NCBI GenBank assembly: GCA_013416435.1
Contig: JACCEN010000013.1
Coordinates: 124,001-188,000, forward strand
Length of the DNA stretch: 64,000 nt
Direction of reading: 5' to 3'
Origin: Alcaligenaceae bacterium
Lineage (GTDB): Bacteria; Pseudomonadota; Gammaproteobacteria; Burkholderiales; Burkholderiaceae_B
Shown here in pieces: positions 1 through 9,725 of the stretch. Numbering within the stretch: the stretch's first letter is position 1; each line of letters opens with the position of its first letter. The notes beneath the pieces are model-generated. The model saw only the letters and a list, made by a program, of their open reading frames with translations. It did not search any database and had not been told where the DNA came from. A program made the translations under genes and the position numbers.

Positions 1-784
1 CAGTGGGCGTCGGCGCACGCAGATCCGCCACAAAATCGGCAATGGTGAAGTCCGTCTCGTGGCCAACCCCGCTGATGACCGGGATGGGGCTGGCCGCGAC
101 GCTGCGGGCGAGCGCCTCGTCGTTGAAGCTCCAGAGATCCTCAATGCTGCCCCCGCCGCGCACCAGCAGCAGGACATCTGTCTCGGCCCGCTCGATGGCC
201 AGATTCAGGGCGGCGTTCAGCTTGCCGGCGGCATCGAGCCCTTGCACGGGCGCCGGATACACGATGACCCTGACATGCGGCGCGCGGCGCGCCATGGCCG
301 TCAGCACATCGCGCAAAGCTGCCGCCGCCAGAGACGTCACCACGCCGATGGTGGCCGGCATGGACGGAATGGGCCGCTTGCGCGCAGGATCGAACAGCCC
401 CTCCTGCGCCAGCTTCTCCTTGAGCGCGAGAAAAGCCTCGTGCAGGTCGCCGCGCCCCGCACGGCGCATGCTCTCGACCTGTAATTGGTAGTCCCCTCGA
501 GGCTCGTAGAGCGTTACTGCCGCACGGAACTCGAATTTTTCGCCGGGCTTCGGCACGAATCCCACCGCTTGGCAACGCCCGCGGAACATCACCGCCTTGA
601 CACTCGCCCTTTCATCCTTGATGGAAAAATACCAGTGGCCCGACGCGGCTTGCGTGAAGTTCGAAATCTCTCCGCGCACCCAGATGCGGGAAAAATGCCC
701 CTGCAGCAATTCCCCGACCTGCCGATTCAGCTGGCTGACCGTCAGAACCGCGTCGGACGCGGCCGTCGCCTCCAAGAAACTCAT
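1..784 (-). CDS. xseA: Exodeoxyribonuclease VII large subunit (partial)
   Basis: Large catalytic subunit of exonuclease VII, which with XseB degrades single-stranded DNA in repair. The reading frame starts at an ATG ending at 784, preceded by an AGGAG ribosome-binding site, and runs off the left edge, so about 261 of the usual ~450 residues are seen. The N-terminal OB-fold region ([12 protein letters not shown], then [10 protein letters not shown]) is followed by the start of the catalytic domain ([42 protein letters not shown]), all characteristic of XseA. The gene is divergent from exbB across an AT-rich spacer. Identity is secure; the 3' end is outside the window. Confidence 0.95.
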   Translation of the reverse strand, partial: MSFLEATAASDAVLTVSQLNRQVGELLQGHFSRIWVRGEISNFTQAASGHWYFSIKDERASVKAVMFRGRCQAVGFVPKPGEKFEFRAAVTLYEPRGDYQLQVESMRRAGRGDLHEAFLALKEKLAQEGLFDPARKRPIPSMPATIGVVTSLAAAALRDVLTAMARRAPHVRVIVYPAPVQGLDAAGKLNAALNLAIERAETDVLLLVRGGGSIEDLWSFNDEALARSVAASPIPVISGVGHETDFTIADFVADLRAPTPT

Positions 785-1305
785 CGAAACTCCTAGTTTT
801 CTTCTGTGCTGTCCACAGAGAATTTTGATTTGTCAAATCGGCGAAATATCAATCCGATTGAGCGGTCAGCTCAAATTTCGCTTTAATTCAAGAGCACAAC
901 CATTTGATTTAAATAGACTTTTCAAAAATACGGCAATTGATCGCAAATTGACCAACGAACCTCGAGAGCTAGTAAATCGCGCCTGTCCGGCAACTTGTGC
1001 ACAGAATTATCCACAGTTTTTGTGGATACCCTCCGCAAAGCCAGCAAACAAGCCGTTTTCCATACCGATTTCCGGATCAGACATGCCTTTCCGGCGTAGG
1101 CGCTGCCGAATTCGCCATTCCAAGCCGTTGCCGGATGGCGCGATCTGCGTAAGCGATGCTTCTCAATACTTTCCAGCGGGCATTCCGCCAAATGGCCCAC
1201 CCGATGCCGCTTTTCGGCCAAGTGCCATTGAAGAGCCCCATGCTGCGCACTCGATTGTAAAATGCCGGTTTGCCGGACCACACTTTACCCCGAGTGGAGA
1301 CCATC
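785..1305. other. AT-rich intergenic region between xseA and exbB
   Basis: About 520 bases with no convincing gene, clearly more AT-rich (especially 815-1010) than the surrounding coding DNA. It must hold the divergent promoters of xseA and the exbB operon. It also contains DnaA-box-like sequences at 809-817 (7 of 9 matches), 995-1003 (7 of 9), 1007-1015 (9 of 9) and 1021-1029 (8 of 9, opposite strand). No sodB or other small gene is seen here. Confidence 0.6.
1007..1029. promoter_or_regulatory. Inverted pair of DnaA boxes
   Basis: TTATCCACA at 1007-1015 is a perfect consensus DnaA box. TGTGGATAC at 1021-1029 is an 8-of-9 box on the other strand, separated by five bases. Weaker boxes lie at 995-1003 and 809-817. 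DnaA binding is inferred from sequence only. The site could regulate xseA or exbB or titrate DnaA. An origin is less likely because dnaA, dnaN, gyrB, rpmH and parAB are not adjacent. Confidence 0.5.
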
Positions 1306-1911
1306 TTGCTTGAAATCATCCATGCCGCCGGGTGGCCCATCTGGCTGCTCATCGCGACCTCCGTCATCGGGCTTGCGCTCATCATCGAGCGTTTTCTTTC
1401 CTTGCGTGCAAGCAAAATATTCCCGTCGCGGCTTCCAGGACAGGTTCTTGAACTGCTGCGCCAGAAGAACGACAACCCGGAAGCCGTCATCCGGCTGGCC
1501 GGCAATTCGCCGCTGGGCCGCATCCTGGCCGAGGTCCTGATCAATCGGCATGAAAGCCGTCATTACCGGCTGGCGGCGGTCGAGGATGCGGGCAAGGATG
1601 TCGCCCACAGGCTGAACCGCCACCTGCCGGCGCTGGGCACCGTCGCGGTCGTCGCGCCGCTCATGGGCCTGTTCGGCACCGTCGTCGGCATGATCGAAAT
1701 CTTTGCCTCGTACACGCCCGCCGGCGGCGACCCCGCCCAGCTCGCCCGAGGCATATCCATTGCCCTCTACAACACCGGATTCGGGATCATCATCGCCATT
1801 CCCGCCTTGATCCTTCACCGGTATTTCCGCTCCCGGGTAGACCACTTCCTCCATATGATGGAACGCGAAGCCAGCTCGCTGAACCGGCTGATCAGCCGGG
1901 AGGCCGAATGA
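1306..1911 (+). CDS. exbB: ExbB/TolQ-type proton channel protein
   Basis: MotA/TolQ/ExbB-family inner-membrane protein that with ExbD uses the proton gradient to energise TonB (or a Tol-like system). The first membrane helix (GWPIWLLIATSVIGLALIIERF) lies near the N-terminus, and two more helices bracket the conserved segment APLMGLFGTVVGMIEIF. A TTG start at 1306 is preferred: it gives the usual short N-terminus (LLEIIHAAGWP) and has GGAG six bases upstream. In-frame TTG at 1270 and GTG at 1294 are alternatives. The stop overlaps the exbD start (ATGA), so the two are translationally coupled. ExbB versus TolQ rests on context: no tolA, tolB or pal is near. Confidence 0.87.
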   Translation: MLEIIHAAGWPIWLLIATSVIGLALIIERFLSLRASKIFPSRLPGQVLELLRQKNDNPEAVIRLAGNSPLGRILAEVLINRHESRHYRLAAVEDAGKDVAHRLNRHLPALGTVAVVAPLMGLFGTVVGMIEIFASYTPAGGDPAQLARGISIALYNTGFGIIIAIPALILHRYFRSRVDHFLHMMEREASSLNRLISREAE

Positions 1912-2321
1912 ACTTCCGCCGGCACCGATCGGATGACGATCTGGAGATCAATCTGATCCCGCTCATCGATGTGCTGCTGGTGATCCTGATCTTCCTGGCC
2001 GCCACGACTTCTTTCACGCGCTTCCAGCAAATGAAGGTGTCCCTGCCGGAGGCCCGAGCGGACGCACCCGTGGAACCCGAAGCGCTGAACATCGCCATCA
2101 GCCAGGAAGGCTTGTACGCCCTGGACGGGCAGCTTCTGCCCGGCACCACGGCGGGCGACATCGCTCAGGCGCTCGCCACCGCCGCGCACGACAGGCCCGA
2201 CGCGGTCCTGATCATCAATGCAGATGCGCACAGCACCCATGAATCCGTGCTCCGGGTCATGGAGGCCGCCCGGCAAGCGGGAATTTCGCGAGTGAATTTC
2301 GCGACCCGCAGCCCGCAATGA
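1908..2321 (+). CDS. exbD: ExbD/TolR-type biopolymer transport protein
   Basis: 137-residue partner of ExbB: a short cytoplasmic N-terminus, one membrane helix (residues ~15-35, INLIPLIDVLLVILIFLAA, including the conserved Asp of this family's helix) and a periplasmic domain. It couples proton flow to TonB-dependent transport. ATGA overlaps with exbB upstream and lpxK downstream show a tightly packed operon with lipid A genes, the usual arrangement in Bordetella-like genomes. Length and topology fit ExbD. Confidence 0.88.
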   Translation: MNFRRHRSDDDLEINLIPLIDVLLVILIFLAATTSFTRFQQMKVSLPEARADAPVEPEALNIAISQEGLYALDGQLLPGTTAGDIAQALATAAHDRPDAVLIINADAHSTHESVLRVMEAARQAGISRVNFATRSPQ

Positions 2322-3400
2322 AAGCGCCTGCCGCGCTGGTTCGCGGACTGCATTCAGCCTGGCGCAAGAAGGGATGGCTCAGCACGCTTCTGCTGCCGTT
2401 GTCCTGGATCGCCGCCGCGGCGGTCGCGCGCAAGCGCTCGCAATTCGAACACAAGCCCGCGCTCGTCCACCACTGCCGTATTCCCGTCGTCGTCGTCGGG
2501 AACATCTACGTGGGAGGCACGGGCAAGACACCCGTCGTGATCGCTCTTCTCCAGGCCTTGCAGTCCAAAGGCTGGCACCCGGGCGTCGTCAGCCGCGGAT
2601 ACGGCGTCAAGATCGGCGATCGAGCCAGGACGGGCCAAGGCGATCTCGATGCCGGCCAATTCGGCGACGAGCCCGCCCTGATCGCGCGAACAGTCGGCGT
2701 TCCCATCAGCGTGCATCCGGACCGGACCGAAGCGGCAAGACGGCTGCAGCGCGACTTTCCGAAAGTCGACATCATCGTGGCCGACGATGGGCTCCAGCAT
2801 CTTGCCTTGGGCCGCGACCTGGAGATCCTGGTCCAGGACGCCCGGGGCATCGGCAATGGCCGCATGCTGCCGGCGGGCCCGCTACGCGAACCCGCCGAGC
2901 GCCTGCGCTACGTCGATGTCATCGTCACCAACCTGGTCGCCGGCCAGCCGGACCCCGCTCCCATCGATAGTCCGGCCCGACAGGTCCGCATGCGCCTGGA
3001 GCCGGCGAAAGTGGAAAAGCTCGTATCCGGCGAAACCTTGAACTGGGCCGATTGGCTGGCAAAACATGGCAAGGAGCCCGCCGGCGCCGTCGCCGGCATT
3101 GGCCAACCGGCGCGATTTTTCGCCATGCTCAGGCACCACGGCCTGACCTTGAGCCAGACGGCAGGCCTGGACGATCACTACGACTACGCAGAATCGCCCT
3201 TCGAGGCGCTGGCCACGCCCATCGTGCTGACCACGGGCAAAGATGCCGTGAAATGCGCCCGCTTCCAGGACCCTCGCATCTGGGTGGTGCATGCCGAGCC
3301 CCGCTTCTCCGATCCAGGCTGGTTGGATCACGTGCACGAGATGCTCCGCCTGATCGCGCGCCACAAGGCCTCGGTGGTCCCGCGGCGTCGGGGCGATTAA
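2318..3400 (+). CDS. lpxK: Tetraacyldisaccharide 4'-kinase
   Basis: Inner-membrane kinase that phosphorylates the 4' position of the lipid A disaccharide precursor. At 360 residues it is of normal length. It has an N-terminal hydrophobic anchor ([17 protein letters not shown]), a P-loop in [16 protein letters not shown] (residues ~52-68) and the conserved DDGLQH motif around residue 157. Its start overlaps the exbD stop. Position before Trm112 and kdsB places it in an envelope-biogenesis operon. Confidence 0.95.
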   Translation: MKAPAALVRGLHSAWRKKGWLSTLLLPLSWIAAAAVARKRSQFEHKPALVHHCRIPVVVVGNIYVGGTGKTPVVIALLQALQSKGWHPGVVSRGYGVKIGDRARTGQGDLDAGQFGDEPALIARTVGVPISVHPDRTEAARRLQRDFPKVDIIVADDGLQHLALGRDLEILVQDARGIGNGRMLPAGPLREPAERLRYVDVIVTNLVAGQPDPAPIDSPARQVRMRLEPAKVEKLVSGETLNWADWLAKHGKEPAGAVAGIGQPARFFAMLRHHGLTLSQTAGLDDHYDYAESPFEALATPIVLTTGKDAVKCARFQDPRIWVVHAEPRFSDPGWLDHVHEMLRLIARHKASVVPRRRGD

Positions 3401-3435
3401 ACTCATGTTTTATCCGAATACTTCTGGAGCCCGGC

Positions 3436-3648
3436 ATGGAATCCCGCCTGCTTGAAATACTGGTCTGCCCTCTTTGCAAAGGCCCCCTGCAGCACGACCG
3501 CGACCACCACGAACTGATCTGCCGCGCCGACAAGCTGGCCTTCCCGATTCGCGACGGCATCCCGGTCATGCTCGAGAACGAAGCACGCGAGCTCAACCCG
3601 GGCGCCTCGAAGACAACCGCCGCCACTGAGCAACCAGGCCAGGCATGA
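3436..3648 (+). CDS. Trm112/YcaR family small zinc-binding-like protein
   Basis: 70-residue protein beginning [18 protein letters not shown], with a CxxC pair near the N-terminus and a further Cys in the [12 protein letters not shown] segment, followed by IRDGIPVML. This is the UPF0434/Trm112 pattern found between lpxK and kdsB in many proteobacteria. The ATG at 3436 is preferred over an earlier in-frame ATG that would lie inside lpxK. The stop overlaps the kdsB ATG. Bacterial function is poorly defined; eukaryotic Trm112 activates methyltransferases. The C-terminal tail (after ~residue 55) is low-complexity. Confidence 0.88.
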   Translation: MESRLLEILVCPLCKGPLQHDRDHHELICRADKLAFPIRDGIPVMLENEARELNPGASKTTAATEQPGQA

Positions 3649-4409
3649 GCTTCGTTGCCGTCATTCCCGCTCGCGCAGCCTCCACGCGACTGCCCGACAA
3701 ACCCTTGCTGGACATCGGCGGCAAGCCCATGGTGGTCCGCACGGCCGAACAGGCGGCACGCTCCGGCGCATCGCAAGTCGTTGTCGCAACGGACGACGAA
3801 CGCGTGCTGGCCGCGGTCCGCCGGCATGGCTTCGATGCGCTGATGACTCGCGGCGACCACCCCACCGGCACGGACAGGCTGGCCGAAGTCGTGCAGCAAC
3901 TGTCCCTGGCGCCGGATACCATCGTCGTCAATGTACAGGGCGATGAACCCCTGATCGATCCCCATCACATCGATGACGTCGCAAAGCTGTTGCAGCGGGA
4001 GCCCGGCGCCGCAATCGCAACTTGCGCGACGCCGATCACCGACGCCGCCGTCCTTTTCAATCCCAACGCCGTCAAGGTCGTGTGCTCCGACGCCAACCTG
4101 GCGCTCTATTTTTCGCGCGCGCCCATACCCTGGGCCCGTGATGCGCTAGCCGACGGCAAGCCAAAGCTGGCCGACGGCTTGCCGGCCCTGCATCACATCG
4201 GCCTCTATGCCTACCGCGCACGTTTCCTGTCCTTGTTTCCCACCCTGAAGGCCGGCTCGCTTGAACGATTCGAGTCACTGGAGCAATTGCGTGCCCTGGA
4301 AAATGGCTATAGCATTGCTGTTCACGTCACCACGAGCCATCCCGCCGCCGGAGTGGATACGCAGGAAGACCTGGCCCGCATACGCGAAGTCTTCGCAAAT
4401 CGGTTATAA
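3645..4409 (+). CDS. kdsB: 3-deoxy-manno-octulosonate cytidylyltransferase
   Basis: Activates KDO with CTP to give CMP-KDO for the LPS inner core. 254 residues. It opens with the nucleotidyltransferase signature [27 protein letters not shown]; other family motifs are [32 protein letters not shown] and HHIGLYAYR, and the C-terminal [11 protein letters not shown] is present. The ATG overlaps the Trm112 stop. Together with lpxK it supports a lipopolysaccharide-assembly operon. Confidence 0.96.
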   Translation: MSFVAVIPARAASTRLPDKPLLDIGGKPMVVRTAEQAARSGASQVVVATDDERVLAAVRRHGFDALMTRGDHPTGTDRLAEVVQQLSLAPDTIVVNVQGDEPLIDPHHIDDVAKLLQREPGAAIATCATPITDAAVLFNPNAVKVVCSDANLALYFSRAPIPWARDALADGKPKLADGLPALHHIGLYAYRARFLSLFPTLKAGSLERFESLEQLRALENGYSIAVHVTTSHPAAGVDTQEDLARIREVFANRL

Positions 4410-4496
4410 ATCCACTTCAAAATCGCCGATTCCGCGCACCGGAGCCTCAGATTCATGCGTGCAGTGCCGTGCAGAAATTGCTGCATTGCGGCATAA

Positions 4497-5192
<696 letters not shown>

Positions 5193-5249
5193 CCTCTTCC
5201 AGCATCAGCACAACGGGCCTCGTGCCCGTTTCTTACTTCGAGACAAGAA

Positions 5250-6008
5250 ATGGATATCAAGAACAAGGTTTTCATCGTAACGGGCGGCGCATCCGGCCTG
5301 GGCGCGGGCACCGCGCGTATGCTGGTGGCCGAAGGCGCCAGAGTCGTGCTGGCCGACCTGCAGGACGAAGCCGGCCAGGCGCTGGCCGCTGAACTCGGGC
5401 AGGTCTACGTGCACTGCGACGTCACGCAGGAAGCGGACGGCAAGGCGGCCGTTGCCGCGGCGCTCGAGCTCGGCCCCCTGTTCGGCCTGGTGAGCTGCGC
5501 CGGCATTGCGCCGGCCTCGCGCACCGTGGGCAAGAACGGCCCGCATGCGCTGGACCTGTTCCAGAAGGTCGTGTCGATCAACCTGATCGGCACCTTCAAC
5601 ATGATAAGGCTTGCGGCGGCCGCCATGAGCGAAAACGAACCCGAACCCACCGGAGAACGGGGTGTACTGATCAACACCGCCTCGGTCGCCGCCTATGACG
5701 GCCAGATCGGCCAGGCCGCCTATTCCGCATCGAAGGGCGGCGTGGTCGGCATGACGCTGCCCATCGCCCGCGACCTCTCCAAGGCGGGCATTCGCTGCGT
5801 CACCATCGCCCCGGGCATCTTCGGCACGCCCATGATCTTCGGCATGCCGCAAGAGGTGCAGGACTCGCTGGCGGCGAGCATTCCCTTCCCGGCCCGGCTC
5901 GGCCGTCCGGAAGACTATGCCAAGCTGGTGCAAAGCATCATCACGAACGAAATGCTCAACGGTGAAACCATCCGCCTGGATGGCGCGATACGCATGGCTC
6001 CAAAATGA
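5250..6008 (+). CDS. SDR-family 3-hydroxyacyl-CoA dehydrogenase-like protein
   Basis: 252-residue short-chain dehydrogenase. It has the N-terminal cofactor motif [10 protein letters not shown] (residues 11-20), an acidic residue after beta-2 (LADLQDE) suggesting NAD(H), the SCAGI (NNAG-equivalent) motif, catalytic Ser in [12 protein letters not shown] and the YxxxK motif YSASK. The APGIFGTPM segment and overall pattern resemble the type II 3-hydroxyacyl-CoA dehydrogenases (HSD17B10-like), so fatty-acid or branched-chain amino acid oxidation is plausible. Substrate is inferred. It stands alone downstream of adk. Confidence 0.8.
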   Translation: MDIKNKVFIVTGGASGLGAGTARMLVAEGARVVLADLQDEAGQALAAELGQVYVHCDVTQEADGKAAVAAALELGPLFGLVSCAGIAPASRTVGKNGPHALDLFQKVVSINLIGTFNMIRLAAAAMSENEPEPTGERGVLINTASVAAYDGQIGQAAYSASKGGVVGMTLPIARDLSKAGIRCVTIAPGIFGTPMIFGMPQEVQDSLAASIPFPARLGRPEDYAKLVQSIITNEMLNGETIRLDGAIRMAPK

Positions 6009-6025
6009 TGGGTTCCCAAGAACCT

Positions 6026-6052
6026 GGGGTCAGACCCGGCGGGTCTGACCCC
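6026..6052. repeat. Palindromic repeat, one shortened unit
   Basis: GGGGTCAGACCC, then three centre bases, then GGGTCTGACCCC. This is a 27-bp version of the window-wide palindrome, shortened at its centre. It lies between the SDR gene and murJ. A further CCCCTGACCCC-like fragment follows directly. Confidence 0.9.
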
Positions 6053-6093
6053 ACCCCTGACCCCGTCTCCAGCGTCAACAGACCGCTAGCCCC

Positions 6094-7650
6094 ATGAGCC
6101 TGTTCCGGTCCGCAGCCACCGTCAGCAGCTTTACGCTCTTTTCACGCATCACGGGGCTGATACGCGACATCCTGATCGCCGGCTCCTTCGGCGCCGGACC
6201 ATTGACCGATGCGTTCTGGGTCGCCTTCCGCATTCCCAACCTGTTGCGCAGGCTTTTTGCGGAAGGCGCCTTTTCTCAAGCTTTCGTACCTATTCTGGGC
6301 CAGGCCCGCAACACCCGCTCGCCGGAAGAAGTGCGCGTCCTGCTGGATCGGGTGGCGCTGCTGCTGACCTTCTCGCTGATGCTGGTGACGCTTATCGGCA
6401 TCGTCGCCGCGCCCTGGGTGGTCAGCGCCATGGCCAGCGGCCTGCGCAGCGCCGCCCGCCAGACCGAATTCGAAGCCGCCGTCTGGATGACGCGGCTGAT
6501 GTTTCCCTATATCGTCTGCATGTCCCTGGTGGCACTGGCCTCCGGCGTGCTCAATACCTGGAGCCGGTTCGCGGTTCCAGCGTTCACCCCCGTACTGCTC
6601 AACGTTTCGATGATAGGGGCCAGTCTGTTCCTGGTTCCCTACTTCGAGGTCCCGATCTACGCCCTGGCAGCCGGCGTCATGATAGGGGGCGTGGCCCAGT
6701 TGCTGGTCCAATGGGCCGCGCTCGCGCGGCTGGGCGTGATTCCGCGCTATTCCCCGCGCCTGCGCGAAGCCTGGGCGGATTCCCTGGTTCAACGCATCCT
6801 CCGCCAGATGCTGCCGGCCATTCTGGGTGTATCGGTGGCCCAGCTTTCCCTGCTCATCAATACCAATATCGCCACCTGGCTCACGCCGGGCAGCGTGACC
6901 TGGCTGTCTTTTGCAGACAGGCTGATGGAATTTCCGACGGCGCTGCTGGGTGTTGCGCTGGGAACCGTGCTGCTGCCCAGCCTGTCGGCCGCGCACGCGC
7001 GCCAGGACCACGCCGGCTACAGTGCCTTGCTGGATTGGGGCTTGCGCCTGGTTCTGCTGCTGGGGCTGCCCGCCGCACTGGGCCTTGCCATGCTGGCCGA
7101 CGGCCTGGTCGCCACACTGTTCAACTACGGCGCATTCAGCGGCCATGACGTCGCGCAGACCCGTGTTGCGGTCATGGCGTACTCCGCCGGACTGATCGGA
7201 TTGCTGGCCATCAAGATTCTGGCACCGGGCTTCTATGCCAAGCAGGACATCCGCACCCCGGTCCGGATAGCCATCTTCGTACTGGTCGTCACGCAATTGC
7301 TCAACCTCGTGCTGGTTCCTCTTTTCGCGCACGCCGGGCTGGCGCTATCGATCGGGCTGGGCGCGAGCATCAATGCGCTGTGCCTGGTGGTTCTGCTCGT
7401 GCGCCGGAGGCTGTACACGCCAGCCTCCGGCTGGACGCGATTCCTGTTGCGCGCCCTGCCCGCGCTGGCCGCGCTGGCCGCACTGCTCTGGTATGCCGAC
7501 CATCGCCTGGACTGGATCGCCCTGGGCGCGCACCCGGGGCATCGGGCAGCCTGGCTGGCCGGAGTCGTCGCGGCAAGCGGCGCCGTCTATTTTTCGATGC
7601 TCTTGCTATGCGGTTTTCGCCTACAAGACTTTACACGCCGAGGCAAATAA
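6094..7650 (+). CDS. murJ: Lipid II flippase MurJ
   Basis: Polytopic inner-membrane protein of the MOP superfamily (518 residues, ~13-14 hydrophobic helices) that flips lipid II for peptidoglycan synthesis. N-terminal signature residues GLIRDILIAGSFGAG, TDAFWVAFRIPNLLRR and LFAEGAFSQAFVPI are the MurJ/MviN hallmarks. Position just before rpsT is conserved in Betaproteobacteria. Confidence 0.96.
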   Translation: MSLFRSAATVSSFTLFSRITGLIRDILIAGSFGAGPLTDAFWVAFRIPNLLRRLFAEGAFSQAFVPILGQARNTRSPEEVRVLLDRVALLLTFSLMLVTLIGIVAAPWVVSAMASGLRSAARQTEFEAAVWMTRLMFPYIVCMSLVALASGVLNTWSRFAVPAFTPVLLNVSMIGASLFLVPYFEVPIYALAAGVMIGGVAQLLVQWAALARLGVIPRYSPRLREAWADSLVQRILRQMLPAILGVSVAQLSLLINTNIATWLTPGSVTWLSFADRLMEFPTALLGVALGTVLLPSLSAAHARQDHAGYSALLDWGLRLVLLLGLPAALGLAMLADGLVATLFNYGAFSGHDVAQTRVAVMAYSAGLIGLLAIKILAPGFYAKQDIRTPVRIAIFVLVVTQLLNLVLVPLFAHAGLALSIGLGASINALCLVVLLVRRRLYTPASGWTRFLLRALPALAALAALLWYADHRLDWIALGAHPGHRAAWLAGVVAASGAVYFSMLLLCGFRLQDFTRRGK

Positions 7651-7712
7651 GCTAGAATAGCTGTCTTTGCCGAATAAACTTTACAGTCTAATCAGACACA
7701 CGGGATACGCAA

Positions 7713-7976
7713 ATGGCCAATTCCGCCCAAGCACGTAAACGCGCTCGCCAATCGGTTGAGCGCAACAAACATAATTCCAGCCTGCGCTCCATGCTACGCA
7801 CGTCGATCAAACGCGTGCGCCAAGCCATCGAAGCCGGCGACAAGGCAGCTGCTACCGAAGTTTTCCAGAAAACAACGAGCATTATTGATCGCGTTGCCGA
7901 CAAGAACATCATTCACAAGAACAAGGCTGCCCGTCATAAAAGCCGCCTTGCTGCTGCTGTCAAAGCACTAGCCTGA
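7713..7976 (+). CDS. rpsT: 30S ribosomal protein S20
   Basis: 87-residue, Lys/Arg/Ala-rich protein beginning [13 protein letters not shown], the invariant S20 start, with [16 protein letters not shown] towards the C-terminus. It binds 16S rRNA in the small subunit. A hairpin followed by a T-run lies just downstream, so the transcript ends before the repeat cluster. Confidence 0.97.
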   Translation: MANSAQARKRARQSVERNKHNSSLRSMLRTSIKRVRQAIEAGDKAAATEVFQKTTSIIDRVADKNIIHKNKAARHKSRLAAAVKALA

Positions 7977-8002
7977 TTGCTGTAATGGTTTAAACGGCAT
8001 CA

Positions 8003-8018
8003 CCGGACGTACGTCCGG
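8003..8018. other. Perfect 16-bp palindrome after rpsT
   Basis: CCGGACGTACGTCCGG, an uninterrupted palindrome between the rpsT stop codon and its terminator. It could be an operator or a cruciform/RNA structure; no function is assigned. Confidence 0.5.
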
Positions 8019-8021
8019 CGT

Positions 8022-8049
8022 AAAAAAGGACGCTTCGGCGTCCTTTTTT
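8022..8049 (+). terminator. Rho-independent terminator of rpsT
   Basis: An A-tract and GGACGC, a TTCG tetraloop, then GCGTCC and a run of six T: a stable GC stem with a U-tract, 45 bases after the rpsT stop. The symmetric A and T tracts mean it could also act on the minus strand. Confidence 0.92.
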
Positions 8050-8057
8050 ATTGTGGC

Positions 8058-8177
8058 GGGGTCAGACCCTGTACAGGGTCTGACCCCTGGTTTCTGAGGC
8101 GGGCTGAGGTCAGACCCCATGCGGGGTCTGACCCCGTACTTTTGCGCTAGGGTCAGACCCCGGATGGGGTCTGACCC
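8058..8177. repeat. Cluster of three palindromic repeats
   Basis: Units at 8058-8087, 8108-8135 and 8150-8177, each with arms close to GGGGTCAGACCCC and GGGGTCTGACCCC. Centres differ (TGTA, ATGC, CGGAT-like). The outer base pairs of the second and third units are trimmed. The cluster lies between the rpsT terminator and the dehydrogenase gene. No T-run follows any unit, so these are not typical intrinsic terminators. Confidence 0.93.
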
Positions 8178-8275
8178 TTGTTCCTTTGGGGCCGGCTCCC
8201 CTCCGAGGTCCGACCCACCCCTTCCCTTTTTGGGTATAGTTGCAGCTTGCATCCTCCCCCATTACAGAGGCACCA

Positions 8276-9235
8276 ATGACAATACAAAAACCCGCCCTTC
8301 TGCAACTGCTGCCGTTTTCGATTCCCGAGGCCGGAGACCGGCTAAGAGCCCACTTCGACGTCATCGAGGCCTGGACCTCGCCTGACCGGGAGACGGCGAT
8401 CTCGGGGCGGGAAAACGACATACTCGCCATGACGACGAGCGCCCTCACTACGACGCCTGCGGCCCTCATCGACCGCATGCCCAATCTGCGGGCCATCTGC
8501 AGCTTCGGCGTCGGCTACGATTCCATCGACGTCAAGCATGCGCAGCAGAAAGGCATACAAGTCAGCAATACGCCCGATATTTTGAATGACTGCGTCGCCG
8601 ACATCGCCTTCGGCCTGCTTCTGGCCGCCGCGCGACGGCTGGGCCATGGCGATCGATATGTACGGAACGGCCTATGGGGCGGCGACACGGCCTTTCCGCT
8701 CGGTGTCCGGGTCAGCGGCAAGAAGCTGGGCATCGTCGGCCTCGGACGCATTGGGGCCGCCATTGCACGCCGGGCCGGCGGCTTCGACATGGAAGTGCGC
8801 TACCATAATCGCAATCCGCGCCCCGACTCCCTCTTGGTGTACGAACCCTCGCTGCTGGAACTGGCCCGCTGGTCGGACTTTCTCGTAATCGCCACGGTCG
8901 GCGGGCCCAGCACCCGCCATATGATCAACAAGGAAGTGCTCGAAGCACTGGGGCCCAAGGGCATCATCGTGAACATCGCCCGGGGCTCCGTCATAGATGA
9001 GGCGGCGCTGGTCGAGGCCCTGGTGGCCGGCAGGCTGGGCGGTGCCGGCCTCGATGTCTACGAGGACGAGCCGCGCGTGCCCGATGCGCTCAAGGCCCTG
9101 GACAACGTCGTATTGGTACCCCATATCGCCAGCGCAACCGCTGAAACGCGGCAGGCCATGGCTGAACTGGTACTGAAGAATGTCGAGGCTTTTGCGACTC
9201 AGGGCACGGTTCTGACCGCTGTGCCGCCGCTATAG
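8276..9235 (+). CDS. D-2-hydroxyacid dehydrogenase (glyoxylate/hydroxypyruvate reductase-like)
   Basis: 319-residue NAD(P)-dependent oxidoreductase that would reduce a 2-oxoacid such as glyoxylate or hydroxypyruvate. It has the dinucleotide fold LGIVGLGRIGAAIARR, catalytic Arg in VNIARGSVIDE, Glu in DVYEDEPRVP and His in VPHIASAT. An ATG at 8276 preceded by AGAGG is chosen over an upstream in-frame start, because the N-terminus MTIQKPALLQLLP matches the family's first beta strand. Exact substrate is not determinable. Confidence 0.88.
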   Translation: MTIQKPALLQLLPFSIPEAGDRLRAHFDVIEAWTSPDRETAISGRENDILAMTTSALTTTPAALIDRMPNLRAICSFGVGYDSIDVKHAQQKGIQVSNTPDILNDCVADIAFGLLLAAARRLGHGDRYVRNGLWGGDTAFPLGVRVSGKKLGIVGLGRIGAAIARRAGGFDMEVRYHNRNPRPDSLLVYEPSLLELARWSDFLVIATVGGPSTRHMINKEVLEALGPKGIIVNIARGSVIDEAALVEALVAGRLGGAGLDVYEDEPRVPDALKALDNVVLVPHIASATAETRQAMAELVLKNVEAFATQGTVLTAVPPL

Positions 9236-9263
9236 CGCGGGGCTGTAAAAAGCAACCGCCCGG

Positions 9264-9572
9264 TCAAGGGCGGCTGGGGATGGTGGCTTCCTGTTCGGAC
9301 ACCTTGAGATCATTGTCCTGGGCGAAGCTGCACACGAACTTGAAAGCGAGGGGCTCCAGTTCGCGCAGGCGCTTGTCGACCACCACACAGCGCACGCCAT
9401 CCAGCACGACCGGCACGACATAAGGAGAATAAGTGAGAGGCCCGCCCACCGATCCGGCGGGCCTGAACTGCGACATCACGCCTGCCAGGCGCTCGGCCCA
9501 GTCGCTGGGGCGAAATCTTTGACCATCCTGGGTGATGCCATGAATAATTAACTGCTGCACAAGTTGCGTCAT
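9264..9572 (-). CDS. DUF3579 family protein
   Basis: 102-residue soluble protein (MTQLVQQLIIHGITQDGQRFRPSDWAERL at the start, VVDKRLRELEPLAFKFVCSFAQDNDL near the end). It matches the DUF3579 family that sits beside argF in Bordetella and Burkholderia relatives. Function is unknown; no catalytic motif is visible. It is divergent from argF. Confidence 0.75.
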   Translation of the reverse strand: MTQLVQQLIIHGITQDGQRFRPSDWAERLAGVMSQFRPAGSVGGPLTYSPYVVPVVLDGVRCVVVDKRLRELEPLAFKFVCSFAQDNDLKVSEQEATIPSRP

Positions 9573-9725
9573 AACCTTCCACAGACTAACCGTGGCCAGT
9601 GCCGGCCACTAAACTTTACCTGCGCCGCGAATTGTATATGATACCCACCTGTACCGTCTTGGCACGGCGATTTTGCCGACCGCCGGACGGCGGGGTAAGA
9701 TGGCTCTTTTGAAACAAGGCTTACT

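Noticed and set aside
8058-8177. Palindromic repeats as Rho-independent terminators
   Set aside because: None is followed by a T-run, and rpsT already has its own terminator before the cluster. A role in Rho-linked or bidirectional 3' end formation remains possible but is not shown.
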